Source: Lachnospiraceae bacterium
GTDB lineage: Bacteria; Bacillota; Clostridia; Lachnospirales; Lachnospiraceae
Direction: 5' to 3'
Assembly: GCA_017536965.1 (NCBI GenBank)
Contig: JAFWCK010000072.1
Coordinates: 1 to 64,000, forward strand
DNA length: 64,000 bases
In this document: in pieces, positions 1 through 8,309 of the stretch
Numbering within the stretch: position 1 is the stretch's first letter
Layout: each line of letters starts with the position of its first letter
Made by a program: the position numbers and the translations under genes
The notes under the pieces: model-generated
Told to the model about the DNA's origin: nothing
Database searches by the model: none
The model's input: the letters and a program-made list of their open reading frames with translations, nothing else

Positions 1-591
1 GATGGCAGGGTAGTGGAAGAAACGCTCAATATAAACGTCTTTCCAGATAGGCATACGTTCCGGCATACTGCCAAAAATATAAGGGAGCTCTAAAACCATG
101 ACATCCATACCGCCGTTTGCAGCGCCGCCACCGGATTCCTCAATCAGCTTAGCGGCCTGTTCCACACGGCTCCTTATGTAAGGATGGTATTTTGCAAGCC
201 CTTTTTCCGGATAAAGACGATCAAAATAAGCAAAATAGGAGTTATTCACGACACTTCTTTTTACACCAGCTCTTCGGGCTGCCCGGAAGACTTTAGAAGC
301 ATCCTCAACCAAATGTCCGTGGAAAAAGTCATAAGAAGGAGCTTTTGGGGTATATCGATCATCCGGACCAACGGAATAAATGAATGCATCGTAGCCTTCG
401 AAAACAGGAACCAGCTCATCCTCCGTCATCTGAAACAGGTCGCCGTGCCCGACAGGTACCTCTTTCGGCCACCAGCCGTCCAGGTTGACATCATCTAAAG
501 CAAATGCACCCACTTCGTATCCGCGATCAAGCGCAACCTTTGTAGCGTAATAACCAAGAAAACCGGTCCCACCTACGATCATTATCTTCAT
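1..591 (-). CDS. NAD-dependent epimerase/dehydratase family protein (SDR), 5' part only
   Basis: The leftward frame is open from an ATG at 591 to the window edge (197 codons, no stop), so the C-terminal part lies outside. The N-terminus MKIMIVGGTGFLGYYATK is a Rossmann beta-alpha-beta unit with the GGTGFLG nucleotide-binding motif (residues 7-13) of extended SDR/NAD-dependent epimerases. Later a YxxxR-like segment (KYHPYIRSR) follows a region that reads as the usual strand after the active-site Ser/Thr (VVNNSYF). The start is fixed by a good Shine-Dalgarno (GGGAGGAG on the minus strand) about 8 nt upstream. It is divergent from glmM. Substrate cannot be told from the visible half. Confidence 0.8.
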   Translation of the reverse strand, partial: MKIMIVGGTGFLGYYATKVALDRGYEVGAFALDDVNLDGWWPKEVPVGHGDLFQMTEDELVPVFEGYDAFIYSVGPDDRYTPKAPSYDFFHGHLVEDASKVFRAARRAGVKRSVVNNSYFAYFDRLYPEKGLAKYHPYIRSRVEQAAKLIEESGGGAANGGMDVMVLELPYIFGSMPERMPIWKDVYIERFFHYPAI

Positions 592-732
592 TTTTCCGTT
601 CTCCTCCCTTTCAGTCACAATTCGATAGCTGTTAAAAATTTTTTATATTATAGCACTTTTAACGTTGTAATATTAATACATGAAACGTATTACTGTAATA
701 AAAAATTAATCAAATATTAATGAATTTTTTTA

Positions 733-762
733 TTTACACATATACATGTAGCGATGTAAAAT
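733..762 (+). promoter_or_regulatory. Probable sigma-A promoter of the glmM operon
   Basis: TTTACA (733-738) and TAAAAT (757-762) separated by 18 bp, in a very AT-rich divergent intergenic region of about 220 bp (592-812). The expected start is about 40 nt upstream of the glmM ATG. No operator or riboswitch was recognised in this gap. Confidence 0.5.
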
Positions 763-812
763 AATCCAATTGAGAATGTCTGTGGAAACAGACAATAAAA
801 GGAGTATAGACA

Positions 813-2183
813 ATGGGTAAGTATTTTGGAACAGACGGCTTCAGAGGTAAGGCAGGAGAGGATTTAAGAAGTGAGCACGCATTTAAGATCGGACGTTATC
901 TGGGCTGGTATTACGGCCAGAAGCATCCGGATGGGGAGCGCGCAAGAATTGTTATTGGAAAAGATACCAGAAGGTCATCTTATACTTTTGAAAATGCGTT
1001 AGCAGCGGGCATTACTGCCAGTGGTGCAGATGCTTATCTTCTGCATGTCACAACAACACCAAGCGTCAGCTTTATCACAAATGATGAAGGCTTTGACTGT
1101 GGTGTTATGGTATCCGCAAGCCATAATCCATATTATGACAATGGCATCAAGCTTTTGAATGGCGAAGGCGAGAAAATGGAAGACGAGGTCCAGGACGAGA
1201 TCGAGCGTTACATGGACAGTGAGGAAGACTATATTCCATACGCAACGGAAGATAAAATCGGAAAAACAGAAGATCATTATTTCGGCAGAAACCGTTATAT
1301 CGGATTCCTTGCTGGTCTGGCAATGAAATCATTTGAAAACTGCCGTGTCGGTCTTGACTGTGCAAACGGATCAGCCTGGATGATCGCCCGTGCCGTCTTT
1401 GATGCTCTTGGCGCTAAAAGCCAGGTCATCAATAACCAGCCTAACGGAACTAACGTGAATGATAACTGCGGTTCCACTCATATTGAAGGACTTCAGAAGT
1501 TCGTCGTCGACAATATGCTGGATGTCGGATTTGCCTTTGACGGCGATGCAGACCGCTGTCTGGCTGTTGATGAAAACGGTAATGTGGTCAACGGTGACAA
1601 GATCATCTATATCTGTGCAAAATACCTCAAAGAGCACAACCAGCTTCCTGAGAATAAAGTAGTCGTTACGATCATGTCCAATTTTGGTTTATTTAAAGCA
1701 TTGGATAAAGTTGGAATCGGCTATGAGAAAACCAAAGTCGGTGACCGCTATGTCTATGAAAACATGAAAGAAAACGGTTATGCGATCGGCGGCGAGCAGT
1801 CCGGCCATATCATCTTCCGCCAGCATGCACATACAGGTGACGGAATCCTGACGGCTATTATGCTGATGAATGTCATGATCAAGACACAGCTTCCTCTTTC
1901 CATCCTGGCTCAGAACTGTGAGATGTATCCGCAGGTACTGAAAAATGTTGTCGTGGATGATAAAGAAGCAACGCTGCAGGATCCAAAGGTTCTGGAAGTT
2001 GTAGAAAAATGTGGAGAAACCTTAGGTGATACCGGAAGAGTTCTTCTTCGTGCCAGTGGAACAGAGCCTGTCCTTCGTGTCATGGCAGAAGCAGGAACGG
2101 ATAAAGAAGCAGAAGAAAATGTTGATCTGATCATTGCAGCCATGGCACAGTCCGGCCATTTGGTTGAAGTCAGAAAGAAATAA
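813..2183 (+). CDS. glmM: Phosphoglucosamine mutase
   Basis: It interconverts glucosamine-6-phosphate and glucosamine-1-phosphate for UDP-GlcNAc and peptidoglycan synthesis. The 456-aa product has the full alpha-D-phosphohexomutase order: N-terminal KYFGTDGFRG, phosphoserine loop SASHNPYYDNGIK with catalytic Ser103, metal-binding DGDADR (243-248), and the C-terminal phosphate-binding RASGTEP (413-419). The PNGTNVN stretch (210-216) favours GlmM over phosphomannomutase. Length is normal for GlmM. AGGAG precedes the ATG at 813. It heads a cluster with a GlmU-like protein and nagB, which fits the amino-sugar role. Confidence 0.9.
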   Translation: MGKYFGTDGFRGKAGEDLRSEHAFKIGRYLGWYYGQKHPDGERARIVIGKDTRRSSYTFENALAAGITASGADAYLLHVTTTPSVSFITNDEGFDCGVMVSASHNPYYDNGIKLLNGEGEKMEDEVQDEIERYMDSEEDYIPYATEDKIGKTEDHYFGRNRYIGFLAGLAMKSFENCRVGLDCANGSAWMIARAVFDALGAKSQVINNQPNGTNVNDNCGSTHIEGLQKFVVDNMLDVGFAFDGDADRCLAVDENGNVVNGDKIIYICAKYLKEHNQLPENKVVVTIMSNFGLFKALDKVGIGYEKTKVGDRYVYENMKENGYAIGGEQSGHIIFRQHAHTGDGILTAIMLMNVMIKTQLPLSILAQNCEMYPQVLKNVVVDDKEATLQDPKVLEVVEKCGETLGDTGRVLLRASGTEPVLRVMAEAGTDKEAEENVDLIIAAMAQSGHLVEVRKK

Positions 2184-2196
2184 AGAGGAGTTTTCA

Positions 2197-2871
2197 ATGA
2201 ATATTAAGATTACAGATCTGTTTGATCTGGAACACAGCAAAGCAGCGGATTATCTGAAACAGTTTTCCTATCCATGGGAAGCCCTTGCAGGCATTTCCGA
2301 TTTTGTAAAGGAATTAGGTAAGACCCTTCCGGAAGATGAGTATGATCATCCGGCAGAAGATGTCTGGATCGCGAAAGATGTCCAGTTTTATATCCGTGAG
2401 ACAAATTATATCAAAGGACCGGCCATTATTGGGCATGGAACAGAAATCAGACCAGGTGCTTTTATCCGCGGATCTGTCCTGGTAGGTGATAACTGCGTGA
2501 TCGGCAACTCTACAGAGCTGAAAAATGTCATTATTTTTGATAATGTGCAGGTTCCGCATTACAATTATGTCGGTGATTCCATTCTGGGATTCAAAGCTCA
2601 TATGGGAGCCGGATCGATCACATCAAATGTGAAAAGCGACAAGATCAATGTCGTGATCAATAATCAGGGAGAGAAGATCGAGACCGGAAGAAAGAAAATC
2701 GGTGCAATGCTGGGCGACCGCGTGGAAGTTGGCTGCAACAGCGTGCTGAATCCAGGAACGATCGTTGGAAGAGATTCTAACATCTATCCGACATCCTGTG
2801 TACGCGGATGCATTCCGGAAAATTCTATTTACAAAGAAAAAACAAGCATTGTGCTCAAAACCAATGCCTAA
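2197..2871 (+). CDS. Left-handed beta-helix (hexapeptide-repeat) protein, GlmU C-terminal-like
   Basis: A 224-aa protein whose residues 72-205 read as hexapeptide repeats of a left-handed parallel beta-helix (GPAIIGHGTEIRPGAFI, GSVLVGDNCVIGN, GNSTELKNVIIF, IGAMLGDRVEVGCNSVL). These resemble the acetyltransferase half of GlmU and related sugar nucleotidyltransferases. There is no N-terminal pyrophosphorylase domain: the first 70 residues are a short helical lead-in. Such stand-alone proteins are often annotated as UDP-GlcNAc pyrophosphorylase-related. The ATG at 2197 is chosen because GAGGAG sits 6 nt upstream and an earlier in-frame ATG would lie inside glmM. Between glmM and nagB, an N-acetyl or acyl transfer step on amino sugars is inferred. 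Confidence 0.75.
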   Translation: MNIKITDLFDLEHSKAADYLKQFSYPWEALAGISDFVKELGKTLPEDEYDHPAEDVWIAKDVQFYIRETNYIKGPAIIGHGTEIRPGAFIRGSVLVGDNCVIGNSTELKNVIIFDNVQVPHYNYVGDSILGFKAHMGAGSITSNVKSDKINVVINNQGEKIETGRKKIGAMLGDRVEVGCNSVLNPGTIVGRDSNIYPTSCVRGCIPENSIYKEKTSIVLKTNA

Positions 2872-2884
2872 GGGAGGTAAAACC

Positions 2885-3616
2885 ATGAAAGTTATTGTAG
2901 CAAAAGATTATGAAGCAGCAAGCAAGGCAGCCGCTGACATTATTGAAAAAATCGTCCGCGAAGAGCCAGAGTGCACACTGGGTCTGGCAACAGGTTCCTC
3001 ACCGGTAGGAATGTATCAGGAACTGGCAAGAAGATGTAAAGAAGAAGGTCTGGATTTCTCTAAGATCCATTCTGTGAACCTTGATGAATATGTTGGTCTG
3101 GAAGGTACTCATGACCAGAGCTACCGCTACTTCATGAATGATAATCTTTTTGATCATATCAATATTGATAAAGCAAATACATACGTTGCAAAAGGCGTTG
3201 GTGACGTAGCAGCAAACCTGAAGGAATTCAACGACATCCTGGACAAAACAGATATCCGTATCCAGGTGCTGGGAGTAGGTCCGGACGGTCATCTCGGATT
3301 CAACGAACCTGGCGAGACTTTATATGACGGTGCACATGAGGAAGTTCTTGATGATTCTACGATCGAAGCAAATAAACGTTTCTTCGCAAGCAAAGAAGAT
3401 GTTCCGACCCATGCTGTCACCATGGGTATGGGGAATATCATGCGCGCACAGGCACTGCTTATGATCATTTCCGGCAGCAAAGAAGAAGCTGCAACCAAGC
3501 TTCTGATCGAAGATAAGATCGATCCAAAATGCCCGGCAACCTTTATGCGGATGCATCGGGACGCAACAGTCGTATTAACACAGGAACTGGCAGATAAAAT
3601 AGGATACAAAGCATGA
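2885..3616 (+). CDS. nagB: Glucosamine-6-phosphate deaminase
   Basis: It converts glucosamine-6-phosphate to fructose-6-phosphate and ammonia, linking amino-sugar use to glycolysis. The 243-aa protein matches the short Bacillus-type NagB. Seen motifs: phosphate loop LATGSSPVGMY (about 34-44), SVNLDEYVGL with Asp67, and VGPDGHLGFNEPG with Asp134, His136 and Glu141, the expected general base, ring-opening and relay residues. The start at 2885 has GGGAGG 8 nt upstream and begins 13 nt after the preceding stop. The 3' end overlaps yfbR by ATGA, suggesting translational coupling. Confidence 0.92.
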   Translation: MKVIVAKDYEAASKAAADIIEKIVREEPECTLGLATGSSPVGMYQELARRCKEEGLDFSKIHSVNLDEYVGLEGTHDQSYRYFMNDNLFDHINIDKANTYVAKGVGDVAANLKEFNDILDKTDIRIQVLGVGPDGHLGFNEPGETLYDGAHEEVLDDSTIEANKRFFASKEDVPTHAVTMGMGNIMRAQALLMIISGSKEEAATKLLIEDKIDPKCPATFMRMHRDATVVLTQELADKIGYKA

Positions 3617-4218
3617 TCGATAACAGCAACTTTTTTGCGATCCTCTCCCGCATGAAATATGTGAACAGATGGGGGCTGATGAGGAACGCGCGAATGGAGT
3701 CACTCTCCGATCACACGTTAGATGTGGTTTTTATTGCGCATGCATTAGTTGTGATCGCAAATACCTATTATGATGCTGCATTGGATGAAGGAAGGGTCGC
3801 TTTATTAGCGGCCTTTCATGATGCTCCGGAAATCATCACCGGGGATCTGCCGACGCCTGTCAAATACTTTGATCCGGAAATCAAACAATCTTATGACAGA
3901 GTAGAACAGTCTGCTAAGAAAAAAATGATCGCTCAGCTGCCGGAAGAGATGCAGCTGACCTATGACGGGATCATGAACGCAGAAGAATCAGAGGATGATA
4001 TTCTGATAAAATATGTAAAAGCAGCAGATAAACTGTCAGCGCTGATCAAGTGCATTGAAGAAGAACGCAGCGGAAATCAGGATTTTGAAAAAGCAAAAGA
4101 AGCAACTATGAAAACAATTCAGGGACTGAAAATGCCGGAAGTGGATTTCTTCCTGGATAATTTCCTCCCTGGATATTATATGACATTAGATGAACAGACA
4201 GATCAATCACAAAAGTGA
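3613..4218 (+). CDS. yfbR: 5'-deoxynucleotidase YfbR-like HD-domain protein
   Basis: A 201-aa HD-superfamily metallophosphohydrolase closely resembling Escherichia coli YfbR, which removes phosphate from deoxyribonucleoside 5'-monophosphates. Conserved elements run nearly colinear with YfbR: FFAILSRMKYVNRWGLMRN at the N-terminus, metal ligands His34, His69-Asp70 and Asp139 (KAADKLSAL), and the GDLPTPVKYF loop (77-86) involved in nucleotide recognition. It overlaps nagB by 4 nt. A link to amino-sugar metabolism is not obvious; it is probably just carried in the same transcript. Confidence 0.88.
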   Translation: MIDNSNFFAILSRMKYVNRWGLMRNARMESLSDHTLDVVFIAHALVVIANTYYDAALDEGRVALLAAFHDAPEIITGDLPTPVKYFDPEIKQSYDRVEQSAKKKMIAQLPEEMQLTYDGIMNAEESEDDILIKYVKAADKLSALIKCIEEERSGNQDFEKAKEATMKTIQGLKMPEVDFFLDNFLPGYYMTLDEQTDQSQK

Positions 4219-4239
4219 CAATAAGTCAGGAGGATAATT

Positions 4240-5895
4240 ATGGCTACAAAGCAAATGTACGCACGCAGCGAGATCGGCCCGGGAAAACAGGGCTTTTCAA
4301 AGACCCGTTCTATTATTGAGGCCGCTTTTTACGGCAACAATGTCGTAGAAGTGACCAGTTTGGAGCAGGCATATGAAATGGCAAAAGCATCACCGGGTAC
4401 TGTCGTGACCGATATGCCGGTATACAAAGGAGAGACCTTCGGTCTGCCTGCCGATGCAAAAGTGCTTCTGTTTAATGATGGTTCCGTTACAGGAAGATGC
4501 GCTGCAGCAAGAAGAATCATCGGAGAACCAGGTGTTGATACAACCGATCTGGATAAAAAGCTGATGGATGCTGTTTATGATACCCGTTATTCCACCATGT
4601 ATCATGCGACAGCCTATATTGGCCTGGATAAAGAATTTATGGTCAAAGCACATCTGCTGATCCCGGAAGGAGAAGAGAATATTCTTTATAACTGGCTGAT
4701 CAACTTCCAGTATCTTTCTGAAGAATACAAAAAAATGTATGCTGAATCCCGCATGATCGAAGGAGAGTCTGATATTTATATCTTCTCTGATCCACAGTGG
4801 GAGCATGAAGAGCATCCGCTGGGTCTTACCTATTTTGATACGGATCACAACTGTGCAGCATTGCTTGGTATGCGGTATTTCGGAGAGCACAAGAAAGGTA
4901 CGCTGACCATTGCATGGGCAATCGCAAACCGCAATGGCTATGCTTCCTGCCACGGTGGACAGAAAAAGTATACGTTAAAAGATGGCAGCACCTACGTAGC
5001 ATCTGTCTTTGGTCTGTCAGGTTCCGGAAAATCCACACTGACTCACGCAAAACATGGCGGCAAATACGATGTAACAGTTCTGCATGATGATGCATTTGTC
5101 ATCAACTCTGATACCTGTTCATCCATCGCTTTAGAGCCTACTTATTTTGATAAAACGGCTGATTATCCTGTAGATAGTGAAGATAATAAGTATTTGATCA
5201 CCGCACAGAACTGTTCTGCAACTTTAGATGAGGATGGCAAAGTGGTACTGGTTACAGAAGACGTTAGAAATGGAAATGGCCGTGCGATCAAGTCCAGACT
5301 CTGGTCACCGAACCGTGTAGACAAGATCGATGAGCCGGTCAATGCTATTTTCTGGATTATGAAAGATCCAACCATTCCACCAGTAGTCAGACTAAAAGGT
5401 GCCTCTCTGGCAGCTGTTATGGGAGCAACCCTGGCAACCAAGAGAAGTTCTGCAGAAAGACTGGCTCCTGGTGTAGATCCGGATGCGCTGGTCGTAGAGC
5501 CTTATGCAAACCCATTCCGTACCTATCCGCTGGCAAATGATTATGTTAAATTTAAGAAGCTGGTGGAAGAAAAGAACGTAGATTGCTATATCATCAACAC
5601 CGGTGATTTCTTCGGAAAAGATGTCACAAAACATGTCACACTGGGTATTCTGGAAGCTATCGTTGAGAAGAAAGCCGACTTTAAGCAGTGGGGCCCGTTT
5701 GAAGATATCGAAATCTTTGAACAGGAAGGCTATGTTCCGGATCTTTCCGATGAGAATTACGTTAAAGCTCTGAAAGCAAGAATGAATGACCGCCTTGATT
5801 TCGTCCAGTCCAGAAATACATTTAAGGATGGTTACGATAAATTGCCGGAAGATGCACTGGCAGCAATCCAGAAAGTAATCGATTGTCTGAAATAA
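4240..5895 (+). CDS. pckA: Phosphoenolpyruvate carboxykinase (ATP)
   Basis: It interconverts oxaloacetate and PEP with ATP/ADP; in fermenters it often runs toward CO2 fixation. The 551-aa product shows the PEPCK P-loop GLSGSGKST (258-266), the kinase-2 motif LHDDAF with Asp283/Asp284, and downstream substrate-site segments (NGNGRAIKSR, LWSPNRV). AGGAGG precedes the ATG. The N-terminal approximately 100 residues are less typical of the E. coli enzyme but common in clostridial homologues as I recall them. It starts 21 nt after yfbR and ends in a clear terminator, so it is the last gene of this transcription unit. Confidence 0.9.
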   Translation: MATKQMYARSEIGPGKQGFSKTRSIIEAAFYGNNVVEVTSLEQAYEMAKASPGTVVTDMPVYKGETFGLPADAKVLLFNDGSVTGRCAAARRIIGEPGVDTTDLDKKLMDAVYDTRYSTMYHATAYIGLDKEFMVKAHLLIPEGEENILYNWLINFQYLSEEYKKMYAESRMIEGESDIYIFSDPQWEHEEHPLGLTYFDTDHNCAALLGMRYFGEHKKGTLTIAWAIANRNGYASCHGGQKKYTLKDGSTYVASVFGLSGSGKSTLTHAKHGGKYDVTVLHDDAFVINSDTCSSIALEPTYFDKTADYPVDSEDNKYLITAQNCSATLDEDGKVVLVTEDVRNGNGRAIKSRLWSPNRVDKIDEPVNAIFWIMKDPTIPPVVRLKGASLAAVMGATLATKRSSAERLAPGVDPDALVVEPYANPFRTYPLANDYVKFKKLVEEKNVDCYIINTGDFFGKDVTKHVTLGILEAIVEKKADFKQWGPFEDIEIFEQEGYVPDLSDENYVKALKARMNDRLDFVQSRNTFKDGYDKLPEDALAAIQKVIDCLK

Positions 5896-5909
5896 ATAAA
5901 CAGCTTAAG

Positions 5910-5944
5910 TCCCCTGCCGGGTAATACCTGCAGGGGATTTTTTT
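5910..5944 (+). terminator. Rho-independent terminator after pckA
   Basis: An 8-bp stem TCCCCTGC (5910-5917) / GCAGGGGA (5930-5937), with a possible small inner GG/CC helix, followed by a run of seven T. Confidence 0.85.
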
Positions 5945-5967
5945 GATTATTGTAAAATGATTTGGAA

Positions 5968-5996
5968 TTGAATGATAGGCCCGTATCTGCTATGAT
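5968..5996 (+). promoter_or_regulatory. Promoter of the structured RNA
   Basis: TTGAAT (5968-5973), exactly 17 bp, TATGAT (5991-5996). The predicted start falls at about 6003, which is exactly where the 5' arm of the closing stem of the following RNA begins. Confidence 0.7.
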
Positions 5997-6002
5997 AATA
6001 AT

Positions 6003-6171
6003 ACCCAAACGTGTCGTTCTGATATTTTGAACCTACAATGATTAAAAGGGATTCCAATATTTTTTGGCAGATGACCAGCCTCCATCGAGTGGACTTCAGA
6101 AGTCAAAGTGCGGAGAACCCACCTGGCTGATGCTAGGAATCAAAATTCAGGACAGCGATTTGGGTTTTTTT
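6003..6171 (+). ncRNA. Structured small RNA of about 170 nt, family not identified
   Basis: No protein frame fits, but a compact RNA does. The ends pair: ACCCAAA (6003-6009) with TTTGGGT (6159-6165), then interrupted pairing, then ATTTTGA (6024-6030) with TCAAAAT (6140-6146). Inside, GGATTCC (6049-6055) can pair with GGAATC (6136-6141), and CAGCC (6076-6080) with GGCTG (6125-6129). The tip holds two small hairpins, TCCA/TGGA (6081-6093) and GACTT/AAGTC (6092-6104), which overlap by two bases. The closing stem runs straight into seven T (6165-6171), so it doubles as terminator. A rod closed end to end with a large one-sided bulge recalls 6S RNA, but I cannot confirm that family. It lacks the SRP, RNase P or tmRNA signature sequences I know. 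Confidence 0.72.
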
Positions 6172-6177
6172 CAGGAT

Positions 6178-7170
6178 TTATCTGGAACGCTTTTTCTGAT
6201 AGACCTGGGTCTCATTCATCAGACGTTTCAATTCTTCTTTTTCTTCTTTTTTCATCTTTTTCGTCTCGTATCTTTCCTGTTTCCGTTCAATGGAAGCTTC
6301 GTATTTCATTGCTTTTTTTCGCTGCCGTTTTGCAGAAACCGATTCCTGCCAGGATTTGAAATGGAAGTTGATCTCGGCACAGAAAAAGATGATATACATA
6401 CCGAAGTATAAATACAGCATCAGAAGAATAAACGTTGTCAGAGAACCATAAGTGTAAGAAAAATTAGGAAAATATTTCACATATAAAGAAATCAATTCTG
6501 AAAGGCCGACAAATGCACCGCTTGCCAGCATGGCACCCGGGAACATCTGGAAGAATTTGTTTTTCTTCGCCGGAAAGATCGAATACATTGTCATAAATAA
6601 GATCAACAAGACAAATAATGCGATCAGGACACGGCGCCTAAGGATAAACATGATCACTCGAAGGAAATGCCCCATATAGGCAAACGTGTTCAAAAGATGA
6701 TTATAAATGATCGATCCGAAGACCAACATGATCATAATGACGATGAAAGCGATCACAAGCACGAACGTATACAGGCAGGATAAAAGCCGCACACGCACCC
6801 AGTTTCTGTGATCTCTGATATTAAAACAGATATTGATGCCCCGGATCATGGACATAACGCCCTTTGAAGCAGACCAGATACCACCGAGAGCAGAAACAAG
6901 GATCAAGGTAGTGCCGGCTGTATTTGAAAAGACCTCTTCTGTGATCTGACGAATGATCGGGGAAATAGCATCCGGAAGAAGAAATTCTATCCGTGCGATC
7001 AAAAACTCTTCCGTTAAAGGTGTGTATTTAATGATTGTAGCAATGAGGATCAGAAACGGGAAAATAGATAAAATCATGAAGAAAGCGGAAGACGCGGAGT
7101 AGTTATAGATCCGGTCTTTTCCGATTTTCTGAAAAAAACTCTTCACATACAAATAACTTTTCGTGAGCAT
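6178..7170 (-). CDS. YihY/BrkB family integral membrane protein
   Basis: A 330-aa membrane protein with about six hydrophobic segments between residues 28 and 270 and a strongly basic, Lys/Glu-rich cytoplasmic tail of about 60 residues. The N-terminal DRIYNYSASSAFFMILSIFPFL pattern, the ALGGIWSASKGVMSMIRGIN segment and the late YGSLTTFILLMLYLYFGMYI helix are typical of the YihY/BrkB family. These were once called ribonuclease BN, but a nuclease role is not supported. No clear Shine-Dalgarno precedes the ATG at 7170, and no other suitable start is nearby. It is convergent with the small RNA, whose terminator ends 7 nt from this stop. Confidence 0.85.
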   Translation of the reverse strand: MLTKSYLYVKSFFQKIGKDRIYNYSASSAFFMILSIFPFLILIATIIKYTPLTEEFLIARIEFLLPDAISPIIRQITEEVFSNTAGTTLILVSALGGIWSASKGVMSMIRGINICFNIRDHRNWVRVRLLSCLYTFVLVIAFIVIMIMLVFGSIIYNHLLNTFAYMGHFLRVIMFILRRRVLIALFVLLILFMTMYSIFPAKKNKFFQMFPGAMLASGAFVGLSELISLYVKYFPNFSYTYGSLTTFILLMLYLYFGMYIIFFCAEINFHFKSWQESVSAKRQRKKAMKYEASIERKQERYETKKMKKEEKEELKRLMNETQVYQKKRSR

Positions 7171-7273
7171 GGCAAAAATTATAGTAAATTTTCATAGTAA
7201 AAGCAACTGAATTGTGTTATAACCTACTATGAATGTTTATGTGTAAAAATATATTATATAGAGGGATTAAGAC

Positions 7274-8293
7274 ATGAAAGACAAATTAGCGAAAATCAGA
7301 CTCGAGGCAATTGAGAAGATCAAAAACGCCAAGTCGATGGAGACTCTGAATGAACTGAAAGTCGCTTATCTCGGGAAAAAGGGACAAATGACAGAAGTTC
7401 TGAAGGGCATGAAAAATGTGGAAGCATCAGAGCGGCCTGTCATTGGACAGATGGTCAATGATACCCGTAACGAGATCGAAAGCTGTTTTGAAGAGATGCA
7501 AAACGCACTGGAGAGTGCACTTCTTGATGCAAAAGTTAAAGCAGAAACGATCGATGTCACGCTTCCGGGCAAAACAAAAGATTTGGGACATGAACATCCA
7601 TGCAACCTGATCCTGAAAGAAGTGGAAGACATCTTTATCGGCATGGGCTATGAAGTTGTATCGGGTCCGGAAGTAGAGTATGACTATTACAACTTTGAAG
7701 CCTTGAATATTCCAGCAAATCATCCTGCTAAAGATGAGCAGGATACCTTCTATATTAACAATGACATCTTACTCCGTACGCAGACATCTTCTGTGCAGAT
7801 CCATGAAATGGAAAAAGGTGTGCTGCCGATCCGTATGATCGCGCCTGGAAGAGTGTTCCGTGCGGATGAAGTGGATGCAACACATTCCCCTTGCTTCCAT
7901 CAGATAGAAGGTCTGGTGGTGGATAAGGGAATCACATTTGCAGATCTGAAGGGAACATTAGATGAATTTGCAAAACGGTTTTTCGGGCCGGACACAAGAA
8001 CCAAATTCCGTCCGCATCATTTCCCGTTTACCGAACCAAGCGCAGAAGTAGATGTATCCTGCTTCAAATGCGGCGGGAAAGGCTGCCGGTTCTGTAAAGG
8101 CGAAGGCTGGATCGAGATCTTAGGCTGCGGCATGGTGCATCCGCACGTGCTTGAAATGGTCGGGATCGATCCAAACGAGTATTCCGGCTTTGCCTTTGGA
8201 ATGGGCCTGGAAAGACTGACCCTTCTGAAATGTGAAATTGACGACATGCGGTTACTTTATGAAAACGATTATCGTTTCCTGAAACAGTTCTAA
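7274..8293 (+). CDS. pheS: Phenylalanine--tRNA ligase, alpha subunit
   Basis: Catalytic subunit of the alpha2beta2 PheRS. The 339-aa protein has the N-terminal coiled-coil tRNA-binding arm (about 1-90). Class II motifs follow: motif 2 around PIRMIAPGRVFRADEVDATHSPCFHQIEGL, and motif 3 GFAFGMGLERLTLL near the end. A Cys-rich insertion (CFKCGGKGCRFCKGEGW, about 253-269) before ILGCGMVHPHVL looks like the small zinc knuckle present in many bacterial PheS. GAGGG precedes the ATG. It is followed 16 nt later by pheT. Confidence 0.95.
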   Translation: MKDKLAKIRLEAIEKIKNAKSMETLNELKVAYLGKKGQMTEVLKGMKNVEASERPVIGQMVNDTRNEIESCFEEMQNALESALLDAKVKAETIDVTLPGKTKDLGHEHPCNLILKEVEDIFIGMGYEVVSGPEVEYDYYNFEALNIPANHPAKDEQDTFYINNDILLRTQTSSVQIHEMEKGVLPIRMIAPGRVFRADEVDATHSPCFHQIEGLVVDKGITFADLKGTLDEFAKRFFGPDTRTKFRPHHFPFTEPSAEVDVSCFKCGGKGCRFCKGEGWIEILGCGMVHPHVLEMVGIDPNEYSGFAFGMGLERLTLLKCEIDDMRLLYENDYRFLKQF

Positions 8294-8309
8294 AGAAAGG
8301 AGAGAAAGA

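Noticed and set aside
184..498. 104-codon rightward open frame at the left edge
   Set aside because: It lies antisense to the clearly coding SDR gene (1-591 minus), has no recognisable domain or ribosome-binding site.
6064..6411. Small rightward frames at 6064-6411
   Set aside because: They overlap the structured RNA and the antisense strand of yihY; Phe-rich sequence is just the complement of Lys-rich coding.
7171..7273. T-box riboswitch before pheST
   Set aside because: The gap is only 103 bp and shows no T-box motif, specifier loop or terminator.
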